A stretch of 64,000 nucleotides of DNA from Allantophomopsis cytisporea (taxonomy: Eukaryota; Ascomycota; Leotiomycetes; Phacidiales; Phacidiaceae): contig CP103030.1 of assembly GCA_024752435.1 (NCBI GenBank), positions 186,001-250,000 on the forward strand. Reading direction: 5' to 3'. This document shows positions 45,332 through 56,847 of the stretch, piece by piece. Positions within the stretch are counted from its first letter, which is position 1. The number at the start of each line of letters is the position of its first letter. Both the position numbers and the translations under genes were made by a program. Below the pieces are notes generated by a model. The model searched no databases, was not told the DNA's origin, and saw only the letters and a list, made by a program, of their open reading frames with translations.

Positions 45332-46315
45332 TTCGTATTTCAACTCAGTAAGAAGAACCATGAATCGAGTATATCTGAACCTGACTATATCTTCCATGAT
45401 GGTATTCTAGGATAAGTATACAGTATCTAACTAAGTATATGGTTCTAAATAGATACGTGATAGACGCTCAAGCATTATACAACGCTGAATAATACGAATA
45501 CATGGCTTTGATTACTACGCAGCTATTAGTAATAGAACCCTGACTTAACCTAATATACATCTATCTCAATGATATACGATATGAGATGCACTGGAACGGT
45601 GCGAAAGTGGTCTGGAGGAAGGGAGCTGCCAGAAGTAGTGCTGCTGCTACCTGGTGGACTTTGGAGAGCTAGCTCTTTATATTGCTCATCGCTGAATCTG
45701 TTCAGGCGCCGTTTGTGAACTCGGTGTACTGCGTTACCAGGGGATTCGTTGGATATGACAGTGCCTTCTCGCTCCAAGAACGCGCGGTCCCTGGGATCCA
45801 GGATTAGACTTCTTGTAGTCTACGAGTCTGACATTCTAGGAGTGCTTGTATGTGCGTCGATGTCGCGTTAGATCATCGAGTGAGATGGTGGTTGGTTTGG
45901 TAGATATTTTGGAGAAGAGACAGAGAGGAGAGAAAATAAGGAGAAGGAATCGTAAATTATATACTCGTTGACTGATACGATGCACGATGGATTCTGTATG
46001 ACTGGACGATTTGGCGCGTGCTACTATATGAGTTGTACAAAATAGGCAAGAACGTACGTACCTAGTCCGTTTTTTGAAATTCAAATATTCGAAAAGTCGG
46101 AACTGGTCCTTTTGGTGAGATCAGGATCTTAGCGTCTAAAACTACTTGTATCTTAATGTCGATGTCTTGGGCGCTTTGTGATAGTATATGTGATGAATAC
46201 CAAACCTCATTGACTTGGCCGCTATAAAAGTAAGAAGTTTTCACTTTCACCTGAGTACTGGATTAAGCATAGAGTACAATGCAGCGCTCGGTAGATAGAT
46301 TGCAATTCCTCAGAC
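45332..46315. other. Convergent intergenic region with one doubtful small ORF
   Basis: 3' flanks of the FAD oxidoreductase and the ankyrin gene. The only candidate inside is the possible small coding region at 45550-45834, described separately. Confidence 0.45.
45550..45834 (-). CDS. Possible small hypothetical protein, gene model uncertain
   Basis: The frame downstream of 45819 encodes about 90 hydrophilic residues (SLILDPRDRAFLEREG, then HKRRLNRFSDEQYKELALQS and a Ser/Thr/Gly-rich linker) that look protein-like. The nearest ATG (45834) is followed after four codons by TAG (45822-45820). That TAG could instead be a 3' splice acceptor, with exon 1 further upstream near 46070-46250, where a GTACGT donor exists but the frame does not join cleanly. 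No family recognised. Confidence 0.25.
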
Positions 46316-47086
46316 CTAGTTGGTAGCTTTTCCTCTCCCTGGAGCACTCTCAAACTTTCCTCTCCATTTATCCTCCTGCTTGAATAACACAATCGCCTCC
46401 ATGGCACTGGGAGCACCATGATCGGGATCTGCACCGCCCTCCAAGAGAGCCTACTATCATCAGCATAGTCAAGGAGCCATAGGAGGGGAGTAGTCATACA
46501 TCAACCACATCACTTTCTCCTTTGAAAACTGCACCCGCCAGAGGAGATTGGCCGCGGTCATTGAGCGTGTTTGGGTCTGCACCGTGTTGAAGCAGGAGTT
46601 TGACGAGTGGTCCATGGCCGTGATATGCTGCCAACATGATCTGTGTTTGTCAGTGGTGAAGATGACAGAATGTATAATAGAAAAGAGGTTGACAAGTTCC
46701 AATCAAATTATTGAGAACTTTTCCTATTGATAGATAGAACATTCCAAAAGAGAATGGGAAAGTTGTCAATTGTTTTATGTTAAGGCGAGCGAAGTGAACG
46801 CGTAGTTCAATTTCTCGTGCATAAATTCAAATATTATAGAGTAAAACCAGATGAGAAATGACCGCGTCATCTGTTTATGGACAAGCAAAGACCAAGAAAC
46901 CAGAGAGCAATGAAGCTCGTATATAAAAACAAATATACTCACAAGACTATCTCCCTTCTCGTTCGTCATATTAGCAGGTAATCCAGCCGGTAGAGCCTGC
47001 TGAAAGATATCCATTTGACCGTTCCTAGCAGCATCGTACATTCTACCGGCGAGAGCAATAGCCTCGGGTGGTAATTCAGACGACAT
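46316..47086 (-). CDS. Small ankyrin-repeat protein (139 aa)
   Basis: Three exons (47086-46943, 46640-46500, 46450-46316) are joined across 302-nt and 49-nt introns. The protein is nearly all ankyrin repeat. It opens with PPEAIALAGRMYDAARNGQM, followed by full repeats such as MLAAYHGHGPLVKLLLQHGA-DPN and a last repeat with VVDALLEGGADPDHG. The C-terminal tail (MEAIVLFKQEDKWRGKFE) lies outside the repeats. Its likely role is a small binding adaptor; the partner is unknown. The first intron is the longest in the intact genes of this window. Both junctions preserve phase 0 and join ankyrin helices correctly. The start lies 329 bp from the divergent enoyl-CoA hydratase. Confidence 0.85.
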
Positions 47087-47415
47087 GATTCTGATTCTGA
47101 TTCTTGTCTAATTCAAAGCAAATATACGAATAATGAAGTCTTCCGAGGTTTCCTTGCTTGTTGTGATAAAGGGCAAGAAAGGTAAGACAATGGAAGCTGG
47201 GGGGGCAACTGTTTGTACTCGACCACTCAAATGCTCGCTTTTGAAGTACCCGCCAAATCAGCACAGTGCCTTACCTTAGCCGTCGGCCTAGAAGCACGAC
47301 TCCGCATCGTCATCACAAGGCTGACGAAAAGACAGCCCAAGCTCCAAGCTTAAGGCCTCAAGCTCTGAGCTCAATTCTCCACAACCAATTCACATCTCAA
47401 ACTTCCCAAATAATC
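47087..47415. promoter_or_regulatory. 329-bp divergent promoter (ankyrin / enoyl-CoA hydratase)
   Basis: This short gap holds the 5' ends of both genes, so their promoters overlap or are shared. No specific factor site could be named. The right half is C/A-rich, as in fungal leaders. Confidence 0.5.
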
Positions 47416-48497
47416 ATGGCACCTCTCCGCCCTCTCCTCCGCGTTCCTCTCCGCACTCCTCTCAAACGCTTCTACTCAACTCCCACAGAGCCCGTCATAA
47501 CCAGCTTCGTCCTCCCCGCAAAGACAGGCCATGTCCGCATCCTCTCCCTCAACCGCCCTTCCGCGCGCAATGCCATCTCCCGCCAATTGCTGACCGAGCT
47601 ACGCAACTCAATCCGCTCGATAGCAGCGCAGTACGACGAGTACGGCAACGAATTGCCGGTCGCGAAGACCTTTGGCGGGGCAGCAGGCGACGACAAGAAG
47701 GGCGCGTGCCGGGCACTTGTGCTGGCGAGTGCCGTAGACACGAGTTTCTGCGCGGGCGCAGATTTGAAGGAGCGGAAGGGCTTCAGTGCTGAGGAGTGAG
47801 TAAACATCCAAACCTTCGCGCCGTCTTTCGGCGTGCTATAGAGCTCCTACATTGTCTCGGAAGTCAAGCTGACCTTCCCTGCAGAACATCGCAATTCCTC
47901 TTTGACCTCCGCTCAACCCTCACTGAGATCTCCGCCCTCCCCGTCCCCACCATCGCAGCCATCTCCTCCGTCGCACTCGGCGGCGGTCTCGAGCTTGGCC
48001 TCGCTACCACCTTCCGCATACTATCGTCTAACGCAATCATCGGACTCCCTGAAACGCGCCTCGGCATAGTGCCCGGCGCCGGTGGCACATACCGTCTGCC
48101 TCAATTGATTGGGCTTTCGCGGGCACGGGATCTGATATTGACTGGCCGCCGTGTGACGGGGCCGGAGGCGTATTTCCTGGGTATCGCGGATAGATTGGTG
48201 GAGGTTGGTGTTGAGGAGGAGGGGAAGCCGCGTGAGGAGGGGGAGATGTTGAGAGAGGCGAGAGAGAAGGTCCTCGTTGAAGCTATGCGTATGGCTTTGG
48301 AGATTGCGGATGGAGCGCCTGTTGCTGTTAGACAGGCTCTGATGGCTATTGGGCATGGGGAGGCGGTGGAGAACAAGGCGTATGAGGTCGTTGTTAAGAC
48401 GGAGGATCGTGATGAGGCTTTGAAGGCCTTTGAGGAGAAGAGAAAACCTGTTTGGAAGGGGAGCAGGAGTGATGAGGAGCTGTTTAGATTTAAGTAG
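47416..48497 (+). CDS. Mitochondrial enoyl-CoA hydratase/isomerase, methylglutaconyl-CoA hydratase-like (330 aa)
   Basis: Two exons (47416-47795, 47885-48497) are joined across an 89-nt intron. The N-terminus (MAPLRPLLRVPLRTPLKRFY) is Arg-rich without acidic residues and is followed by ST, a typical mitochondrial presequence. Crotonase landmarks are ILSLNRPSARNAISRQLL, VDTSFCAGADLKER (the first oxyanion-hole loop), AISSVALGGGLELGLATTF and ETRLGIVPGAGGTYRLPQLI with the catalytic Glu region. This arrangement fits the AUH-type hydratase of leucine breakdown; short-chain enoyl-CoA hydratase is the alternative. An upstream GTG in frame was rejected as a start. Intact. Confidence 0.88.
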
Positions 48498-48854
48498 ATG
48501 TTTATAAGTTGAATATAAGCTGCACTTGTTAATTTTGATTGGAAGTAGATGTGTGAGAAACATTATGCGAAGTGCTCTTGACAGCCCTGAAGCAGTGAAG
48601 TACGCCACGACGTGAGATACGACATCGGGATGAATGAGGATCATGATGTTGCAGCACAGCTCATCAAAGCTTCGAATGAAGCACATCTGAGTAATCAACA
48701 TATTATAATATATCATACCTCTCAAAGCTTCACCAAACCAGTCACATCGCATCACACACATAAATCAAAAGGCGATCAAAAACCCAAGTAAATGCCATGC
48801 AATCAATTCAACTCCATCCCAGCAATCCATGCCCATGTCATACCAAATCATAAT
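48498..48854. other. Convergent 3' gap
   Basis: 3' flanks of the hydratase and of the LEA-like gene. Long minus-strand frames here are antisense shadows of the hydratase. Confidence 0.5.
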
Positions 48855-49323
48855 TTACAACTTGCCCTTGACCTCCTCAGCCTTTCCCTTAGCCTCACCC
48901 TTCAACTCAGCAGCCTTTCCCTTCGCCTCGCCCGAAAGCTCCTGCGCCTTGCCCTTGGCCTCACCGGAGCTCATTCCCGCGACCTCCTTGGCCTTACCAG
49001 CGGCCGATTCTGTGAGGAGTCAGTAATCATCCGTGAACCATCTAGAGAATGGATTGAATTGGGGAGGCGGATGGGGAAATTGGATGGGAAAGCAGGGGTA
49101 GAGAGAGAGGGAGGGAGGGGGATTGAGGGGAAAACGTACCAGTAGCCTCAATACCATCAACGAGCTTGCCGCTAACTGTCTTGTCGACCTTCTTCACCGT
49201 GTCCTTGACAGCCTCCGTCGCCGACTTTCTCGCCGCCTGGGAAGTGGTGAAGGAGCGGACGGCCGGGCGAGGAGCGACGGCGAAGCGGGAGAAGGAGCGG
49301 GTGGAGCGGGCGATGAATGACAT
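48855..49323 (-). CDS. Mitochondrial LEA-like repeat protein (112 aa)
   Basis: Two exons (49323-49140, 49009-48855) are joined across a 130-nt intron. The N-terminus is a strong mitochondrial presequence (MSFIARSTRSFSRFAVAPRP, many Arg/Ser). After a Lys/Val-rich linker the C-terminal half is built of consecutive 11-residue repeats close to GEAKGKAQELS, the amphipathic pattern of group 3 LEA proteins, ending in VKGKL. Such proteins are disordered in solution and fold on membranes under water loss, protecting the organelle. The fungal function is inferred from this family. The intron places the presequence and the repeats on separate exons. Confidence 0.8.
48858..48975 (-). repeat. 33-bp coding tandem repeats (11-mer LEA motif)
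   Basis: Three and a half consecutive 33-bp units encode GEAKGKAxExx. Units differ mainly at third positions and at the variable eighth to eleventh residues. Confidence 0.75.
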
Positions 49324-50375
49324 TGTGAGAGTGTGTATTGGATTGATGATAATCGTTTAGGTGGTGAAGTTGTTGAGGATGTGAGATTTTTGAAGATTGG
49401 TTGATTGATTGATTGATTGATCGATTGATTTGTTGATTGATGGAAGAGATGAGCTTTTTTGATGATTGGAGAGGATGAATGGAATTGGGTTTTCGATGTT
49501 GATATGTGACGGATGATGCACTTTGAGGTGGAGGTTGCTTGTTGTGGCTATAAAGAGTATGATGTCATGGGCGGAAGCTGGGGGTACTGGTACTGTCCAG
49601 CACATACTACGTACTACGTAGGCGGGGAGCTCGCGACCGATGGTGGATGGTCGATAGTCGATGGCAGATGTGACGACAGGTATGATGTGGTATGAATTGA
49701 ATCATGTGATTGCTTATGTTTGTTTATACATAATTTGCATAGACGCATCAAGGCTGTTTGGATTGTTTCTCATGGAATACATGATGTGGCTTCGACATAG
49801 CTGCAAATGGGCCGGATCGAGGACGCTTCTCCATGTGCAGTATTCACTACCAAGTAGAAAATCGCTGGATGTGAAGTGGCATCTGGACATTCAACTATTG
49901 GACATTAGCAATAATAATAGGATGCGGATATATCAATCTATAAGCAAGATGTCCTTACAAGAGAGAGGACGAGAAAATACCTGGTGAACTCGAAGCTCCC
50001 AGCATATCTTCACGGAAACCCCACCTCATCATCATCACCATCAAAACTACCATCTCCAGAAATCAACACCGTTCTCACGACACATAAAAAAGACAAGCAA
50101 CATATACAGGAAACCTTCTAAGTATTCCCACTGTCTAGCCACAAATCTAAATACAAAAAGCCTCAGCCGCTATGCACGCAAAATGCAACGAAACACAATG
50201 GTATATCCCCCTCATTAGAACCCATCTCAAGTAGGTCCTCAAACGAACAAAGTCGTCACAATATCCTCACAATCCCTAACAAAGCAACCCGAAAATCAAC
50301 GCCAACCAATGCACCAACCCACTGAAGTCCATCGACACAATTAAGCCTGTCCACCATCACCCCTAGAGTACCACC
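49324..50375. other. 1-kb intergenic region
   Basis: Promoter and leader of the LEA-like gene with a GATT run at 49396-49441, then the 3' flank of the acyltransferase gene. No gene seen. Confidence 0.5.
49396..49441. repeat. GATT tetranucleotide microsatellite
   Basis: Near-perfect GATT repeats with one C interruption, in the presumed 5' leader of the LEA-like gene. The small stress-type gene has a similar run at 31260-31290. Confidence 0.8.
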
Positions 50376-51833
50376 CTAAGCGGTAACCTCCACATTCCCC
50401 AAAACCCCCTTCTCACCATCCTCAAAAACATACCCCTCAACCCTGCGCGTGAACCGCCCAATCCACCCCTCAACATGCTCACACCACCAATACGCCGCGA
50501 AATACAACGCGAGGAAGAAAACCGGTACGACAAAGGCCTCGGCCCACGGCGAGCCCATGGTGATCCTCTCCCCGGGAATCGCTTCGCCGCCCTCGCCCAC
50601 AACCTCGACCGGCAGACTGATGCCGTACAACATCCACGTAAGCACGGTGCGAATGAAGGTGCCGTGCAGGATATAGGCGGCGAAACTCAGGCGGCCGAGG
50701 AACAGCAGCGCGCGCGAGGACAGGATGTCGCGGGCGGGTGGGCAGAAGACGATGCCGAGCGTGATGAGGTGGAGGCCGAAGGCGGTTGCGAAGTGCGGGT
50801 AGGGTGCGTCGAGCGGGAGGATGTAGGACAGCGTGGATGTCATGTGCGTGCTCCACTGAGCCCATTCGGCGTGGTCATCGGGGTATGAGGCTAGGTAGAG
50901 ACCCATGAGGATTAGGATGGGCGCGAGGATGCGGCGGAGCCAGGTGCGGGATGCTGCGAAGTCGATTACCGGCGGGTGGGTTGTTAGATCGGCGAGGAAC
51001 ATGCCCCAGGTGAATTGCATGCCGAATGTTGCTATGGAGAGTTAGTTTTGGGACTGGGTGGAGTTAAGGATTGCGAGGAGATGTGGTTTGGGGGCTTACG
51101 GTCGCGGCAGATGTAGTAGTATACCCATGCACCTAGCGTCATCATCATCCTGTATCTGGGCTTGCTCCATATCGTCGCGAAGCAGAGCACATACACGATA
51201 CATGCGGCCTTGTATAGCGGCATAATCGTCCAGAACTCGACATCATACATATCCGCACCGGTAGTCCACGTAGAGATCTGATTGAAGAAGAGGTCGGTGA
51301 AGGCCTGGCTCATAGTGAGGGCTCTCGGAGGACTCGTGCTCGCCAACCATTCACTATCGGTGGCTCTCGCGATCTCGAAGGCACCGAGCTGGCATAGTGC
51401 CCAGATGATGGTCGTTGCGATGAGGGGTGGGAGAGCGAGGCGCGGAAAGCGGCGGAAGGAGGAGCGCGCGATGCCTACGAGGGCGGATTCTTTGCTGCCG
51501 GAGCGAGAGGCTCGAAGGGGTTTGAGCGAGCAGACAAAGCCGGTTATGAAGGCGAAGATGGCGATGGAGATGCGGCCTTGGAAGGGGATGCGGAGGAGGG
51601 GGTATTGGAGGAGTCGTGGGAGGGCTTCTTCGTTGTCTGCGGGGAAGAAGATTGTTGTATCGGTTGCGCGGCAGATGTGTGTTGTTACTACTATTACTGA
51701 GGCTATTCCTCGTAGGCCCTGGGGAGTGAATCGTCAGTATGTAGGGACTTTGGAAGTGATTGGGGCAGGAAGGGAAGAGAGGACTAACGTCTATCCACTT
51801 GACATTGCGACCATTCCCGCTTGGTCCTGACAT
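50376..51833 (-). CDS. Acyltransferase-3 family membrane protein (439 aa)
   Basis: Three exons (51833-51789, 51718-51100, 51031-50376) are joined across 70-nt and 68-nt introns. The start WIDGLRGIASVIVVTTHI carries the Acyl_transf_3 signature (D-G-x-R-x-x-A and H). About ten hydrophobic helices follow, with a basic loop (SLKPLRASRSGSKESALVG) and the late LGRLSFAAYILHGTFIRTV typical of the family's penultimate helices. Such enzymes move acyl groups onto extracellular sugars or small molecules; the fungal substrates are unknown. The first exon encodes only 15 residues. An in-frame extension upstream to 52052 lacks an ATG and is treated as leader. Intact. Confidence 0.85.
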
Positions 51834-52260
51834 GTCGATGATGTCGCAATGGGGTTGGAGATGAAATAAGGAAAAGAGGAGGTTATGAGCACAATGGACC
51901 TTTTGTTTGAAAGCATCCAGAAAGGTATTGGGGAGTGTCGTTGGAGAGATATCTATCGTAGTACCCAGAAGGCGCGTGGTCTGTGATACGGGGCGTCGTG
52001 TGGAGAGGTACCTTATGTGGGGAGACTGAATATAGCGTTTGAAAGAATACAACGCTACACAGAGAATCTATGCGGAAAGTTGAGTAAAGGTGTGTAAGGG
52101 AAAGCCGTTCTAACTTTATCTTTATTCTAGAAGAGAAAGAGTGATATTAGAGGAAAGTTGTGGCTTGAAGAGGGAAGAAGAAGAAAATAAGGTGGTGGAG
52201 AGTAACTAAAGGAGGAATTGGAAAGGTGGAAGAGAGATAGATGTTGATGTTGACAATTGG

Positions 52261-52300
52261 AGACGATAACAACGACGATGATGATGATTATGATGATGAA
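52261..52300. repeat. GAT/GAC trinucleotide repeat
   Basis: Imperfect GAT units with two GAC or TAT interruptions in the upstream region of the acyltransferase. Confidence 0.7.
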
Positions 52301-53305
52301 TGAGGGGGAAAGTACTCTAAGGAAGAAGATGAAGAAGCATAGACCCTCCTCTCATATGCAAGATGATTCCATGTACTACTACAGTCAGTACCTGAAGGGG
52401 GGGGGCGGGAGAGTAAATAAAGTGAATGTACTACAAATACTTGTATGTATGGAGTACCTTGCAACGATACATATACATAGGGTACTTGCAGGCACAGGGG
52501 TGTGATATGAATGTTATTACTGAGTTAGAAAAGTAAGTAGGTAAGTATACGAAATACCTTGAACATTGAAGATAGGAACTAGTCAAACCCCTACGATGAT
52601 TGATCCTCCGTGCTGGAGTCTGGAGAGTGAAGTCCATTAGGAGTCCGTTAGGCGTATCCACTTTGCAACCTTGGAAGTGTGGATTGTTGTTTATCGAGAA
52701 GGATGGAGACTTGGGGGGAGGGGGTGGGAGGGGAGGAAGAAGGAAGGAAGAGTAGCGAAGAACGGTTGAAGAGCAGGCATAGGGATGTTGTTAGTGAAAG
52801 TGTACTTGTACATAATACATACATATATGCAGGTAGATGTATTATGTATTATGTAGTATAGCAAGGTATAAAGAGTAAACGAGCGGAGAAGATTAGCAAA
52901 CGAGAATGGATGATGTATCTCAATCGAATCAAAGATGTGAAGTTGGAATTGAGAGGAAAAGAATGTATCTGGTTTTTCTCTCTCTTCTTTCTTTTCGTTG
53001 CAGCAGAGAATCATCGACATCCCTGATGACTTATCCCCGCTAAGCAAATCTCTCCAAGCCTTTGATTTGATATCGGAGTATTGAGATATAGTACATACAT
53101 ATGAAGTGCATATAACAGGTATTAATCATTGGATGAATGCATGATATGTAACGAACGTATCAAGGAGTATAACACGGAAGATAAGTAAGGTATCTTGCTC
53201 TTACCGTGTTGTGTGGATGTTTTGCTATCATTGATTGTACTCTACTCTACGTAAAAGCAAAAGCAAGAACCAGAATTAAAATAGAATAGAACAAAATCAA
53301 TTTTT

Positions 53306-53364
53306 CATCCTTCCTTTCTTTCTTTTTCTTTTTCTTTTTCTTTTCTTTTCTTTCTTCTCTTTCT
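53306..53364. repeat. Polypyrimidine CTTT-rich tract
   Basis: About 59 nt of almost pure C/T with CTTTTT-type periodicity. It could adopt non-B structure. Confidence 0.8.
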
Positions 53365-53637
53365 AAAATGCGCAAAGCGTGGTGTAGAAAAGGTAATCCT
53401 TGGCTGGCTAGATAGTCCATCTACTAAGGAATTTAGCTGCCACATTTTCTCCTGCCCACCGAGCGAGTTTCGGGTAGATACACCGAGCAGTCAGACACAT
53501 ACTGCGTACAATAATCCGGTCTAGAATACAGTACCCGAATAAGTATCTGGGTATCCAGGTACCTAGGTATGAATACTTCCGTGTATATTCTAGTAGACGA
53601 GACACCGTCCATTGTCGGTTCGATGACTATGTCTAGG

Positions 53638-53691
53638 ACAAGTAAAGCAAGTTAAGTAAGCACGCAAGTAAAGCAAAGCAAGTAAAGCGAC
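53638..53691. repeat. Degenerate AAGTAAAGC repeat
   Basis: Variants of CAAGTAAAGCAAG recur five to six times with small indels. Confidence 0.65.
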
Positions 53692-53964
53692 TAGAGTCAG
53701 TAGTAAAAGCCTCCAGGGTGCCAAAAGCCTTTAAAGTGTGTGAAGTGTGAAAGAGCCACATGTTAAAGATCTGCCATTTCTACGCCTTGAACGCCTCTGA
53801 ATGGATGGATGATCATGGACTTGGTTTTGGCGGTAAGCATTGGCGTTGTTTGACATTTACGACCAGCGTAGCCAACGACCAACAACTCAACTCACGCGAT
53901 CAACATGATTAGATCTTCTTTATACGAAGCCAAGTATTCGTGCGTAAATGGATTGTGTAGATAT

Positions 53965-54055
53965 ATACATGTTAATACATACATTAATACATACATACAT
54001 ACCTACATACATACTTATACATCTACATACATACATATATTCTCCATATACATAC
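53965..54055. repeat. CATA tetranucleotide repeat
   Basis: About 90 nt of ACATAC/ATACAT units, imperfect. A chance frame of 135 codons crosses it and is not a gene. Confidence 0.8.
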
Positions 54056-54813
54056 TTATCATACCAAATAATCACCACTCAATCAACCTCCCATCCCTCA
54101 ATCTCCAACAATCCTAACCCTCATATACTTTCCCATCACTTCAAAGCATACCTTATCCAACCAAGAAAACCCCCCTCAGCCTCCCTCATGAAAACCAAGC
54201 TGCGCGTGCTGTCTCTTACCAAAAAAAAAGAAAAAAGGCTAACCAGGACGTTAAGCAAGCACCAATCCTCGTGCCCAAAATCCGCCACGTCCGCCAAGCC
54301 TAAAGCCCGACAAGGGGAATGGGCGATAAGTTACCAACCGTACCATTTCTTCTAGTGAATGCCACGCCCCTCCACCCATCATCCATCACCCTATCGCCCC
54401 CGTGGGATTCAAGCGTGTGGCGTAGGCCAGCTACAGAGTGCCTACAGGACTGGGAGACATTCCCATGATTCTTAGATGATTGATGTTGGCTTATCGCGTT
54501 TAGGAGATAAGATATGCAGGAGATGTGCAAGTGTGTTTGTTATGGTGTCCAAGGTATGTACACAGTAAGCGACTGACTCTATGTAAAGCTGGCGAAATAA
54601 CTTGTTTACCTGCCCTGAACGTAGAGGTGATGTCGGATGTGGGTGATCTGCATTATTTCCGATTTCTCTATACGGAGCTTGTCTGTTGAAGTGTTCGCTT
54701 TGGGATTGCATTTTGGCTTATCGAGATGGAGTGAGATGAGATCGAGTCTCAGGTAATGTTAACTATGCTATGAATAACATGCCTTGAGGTTGAGACTTAC
54801 GCGGTACGCAGAA

Positions 54814-54854
54814 CTCAAGTCAAGCCAAGTCAAGTCAAGACAAGTCAAGACAAA
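54814..54854. repeat. CAAGT/CAAGA pentanucleotide repeat
   Basis: Eight consecutive five-base units of the type CAAGT, CAAGC or CAAGA. Confidence 0.8.
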
Positions 54855-55949
54855 CCTGTTGCACCTGAACCCGAATCTAAACCAGGGGAGCGGATTGCAT
54901 GGGAATTGATTATCACGAGAGCCTGTTGAGATATGGCATCATTTTGATCGACTGCTCCTCCATGGCTACAAAGAAGTTAATACCCAGGTCCGTCATGAAT
55001 TTGAGTGGATTCTTAGGTATTACTCATGCAGCTTCATCTGATATCATACCTTAGATTACCTCACCTTACCTTGTCTTCTCCCCCATATTATGTATGGAAC
55101 CCATAGAAGCCCCATTCTTCTACGTTTCGTTCTTCATGGTATGTATGAGGAGAATGGTTGGAGCCCCATTGTTTCTGCTAATTGCACGTTTTGTGCAAAG
55201 TAAGGATGGACCCGCATTTCCATCTCACCCCGGCGTACAATCCGTCCATGCATCCATTCATCGCTCTATGCAGCCATTCATAAATTCATCTTTGGCAATG
55301 AGTGGTAGGTAAGGTATCTAGTAAGGCACAAAGGCAACAGATAAAATGCATGACTGAGGCACAAACTCCACCACCAATTTCTTCCCCTCACAGCACAAAT
55401 CTCAAGACAATCACGACCATCCACAGTCCAGCCAGAATGAATCATCAAAACCATAATTCCATCTCAGTTTTAAGAGTGCAAAAATCAACCATTTCAATAC
55501 GAACAACTGACCTCCTGATTATCTCCCATACCCTCAAATCCCGGCCCCGTAAACCGACTTCGCTCTCCCCTGGTCCACGCAAATGAGTGCCAAGAGGATA
55601 AGTGCCTTGGCTGAGCCCGGACTGCTTGGAAGGTAGTGAGGTGAGTGGGTGGACTCCCGCAGGGCATAACGCGTAACATAGCGAGGCAACGAAGCAGTGA
55701 AGACAGTGGAGCGTACAGTGAAGCATACAAATAAGGTGTATGGTACAGCATACAGCGTATCTCACGGTGCTTACAGCAATCGGAGGGAAAGGGGGCGGTA
55801 TCCGGGATTCACGGTAGGGAGGGTGATGGGAAGGAGGATGTGCTGGGGAAGGATTGGAGCAGCAGAGATGGGGATCGATTGAGTCGGGAGGACAGCGAGT
55901 TAAGACCAATGACAATGATGGAAGCATAGCGATCTGCGATTAGGGGTTT

Positions 55950-55977
55950 GAGAAGAGAAGAGAAGAGAAGAGAGAAG
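55950..55977. repeat. AGAAG purine repeat
   Basis: Five near-perfect AGAAG units, all purine on the plus strand. Confidence 0.75.
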
Positions 55978-56827
55978 ATGATGGATGTGATTTGGGTGAT
56001 GTTTGTTGATTGAATACCTTGACTTAAGCCCGTGCAAATTCCATCCAGCGTGAATCCGGGATGAAGAATCTCTCTGGGGGATCGTGGGCTGTGAATTGTG
56101 GGAGTCGGAGGCTTGAGGGTTGGCGGTTCGCGATAATACATCGCTCAGCTCAGCATTGCATATCATTGTGTGTTTGTGCGATGCGCCACAGTCGCAGCGT
56201 AGCCACACTCTTCTGTCTCATTACTCACAAATACTCACTGACGCTCACTGAGAAGCTTTTCAATCTATGCACTCAGCACTGATCATTGATACCTAAATAG
56301 TAACATCCACAGCAGAATTGTCAAGCTATGTGCATACCCTATTCTATCAATACTTCAATACTTGTACACCAAGCGCTTTCTAAAACATCGGGCCAAGAAC
56401 ACGGAGCGGAGAGACGGGTGCCGGGCGGCTTGCGGGTTGGCGCATAAGGAGCACGAGAGGTAAGGAGGAACTTCAGCAACGGGTTGCATTGTTATGTAGG
56501 TAAGGCGTATGTATGTATTGGGTGAGTATGATCAATTATTCACCACAATGCCGAGCATAATGAGACCTTGAAGTGAGATAACTCAAGATGGTGAGAGGAG
56601 AGCTGAGGATGATACCAAGTGTGCTGAAGTCAAAGCTACACCACGGTAGAGCCGAAAACGAAGCTCCCGAGCTCTGCTCACTTTACATTTTTCATTCTTA
56701 TTACATACTCACGGTAACTCCATGCTGACATACGCAGTATATTATGCATAATAAGCTTCATATGCATAGATATCAGCTACTCACTCTCAGTTCATTACCT
56801 GAGCACTGCAGTATAACCCACATATAA

Positions 56828-56847
56828 CACAAACACACACACACACG
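56828..56847. repeat. CA dinucleotide repeat
   Basis: About nine CA units just upstream of the short frame that starts at 56869. Confidence 0.75.

Noticed and set aside
47266..47415. Upstream extension of the enoyl-CoA hydratase from a GTG
   Set aside because: Not an ATG, and the ATG at 47416 gives a textbook mitochondrial presequence.
48021..48761. 246-codon minus-strand ORF
   Set aside because: Mostly antisense to the enoyl-CoA hydratase; no motif.
50475..50888. 137-codon plus-strand ORF
   Set aside because: Antisense to the acyltransferase, GC-rich shadow frame.
51834..52052. N-terminal extension of the acyltransferase
   Set aside because: The frame is open but has no ATG before 51833; starts such as TTG are not used this way in fungi.
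53948..54355. 135-codon plus-strand ORF
   Set aside because: Its N-terminal half is the CATA repeat translated; no coding evidence.
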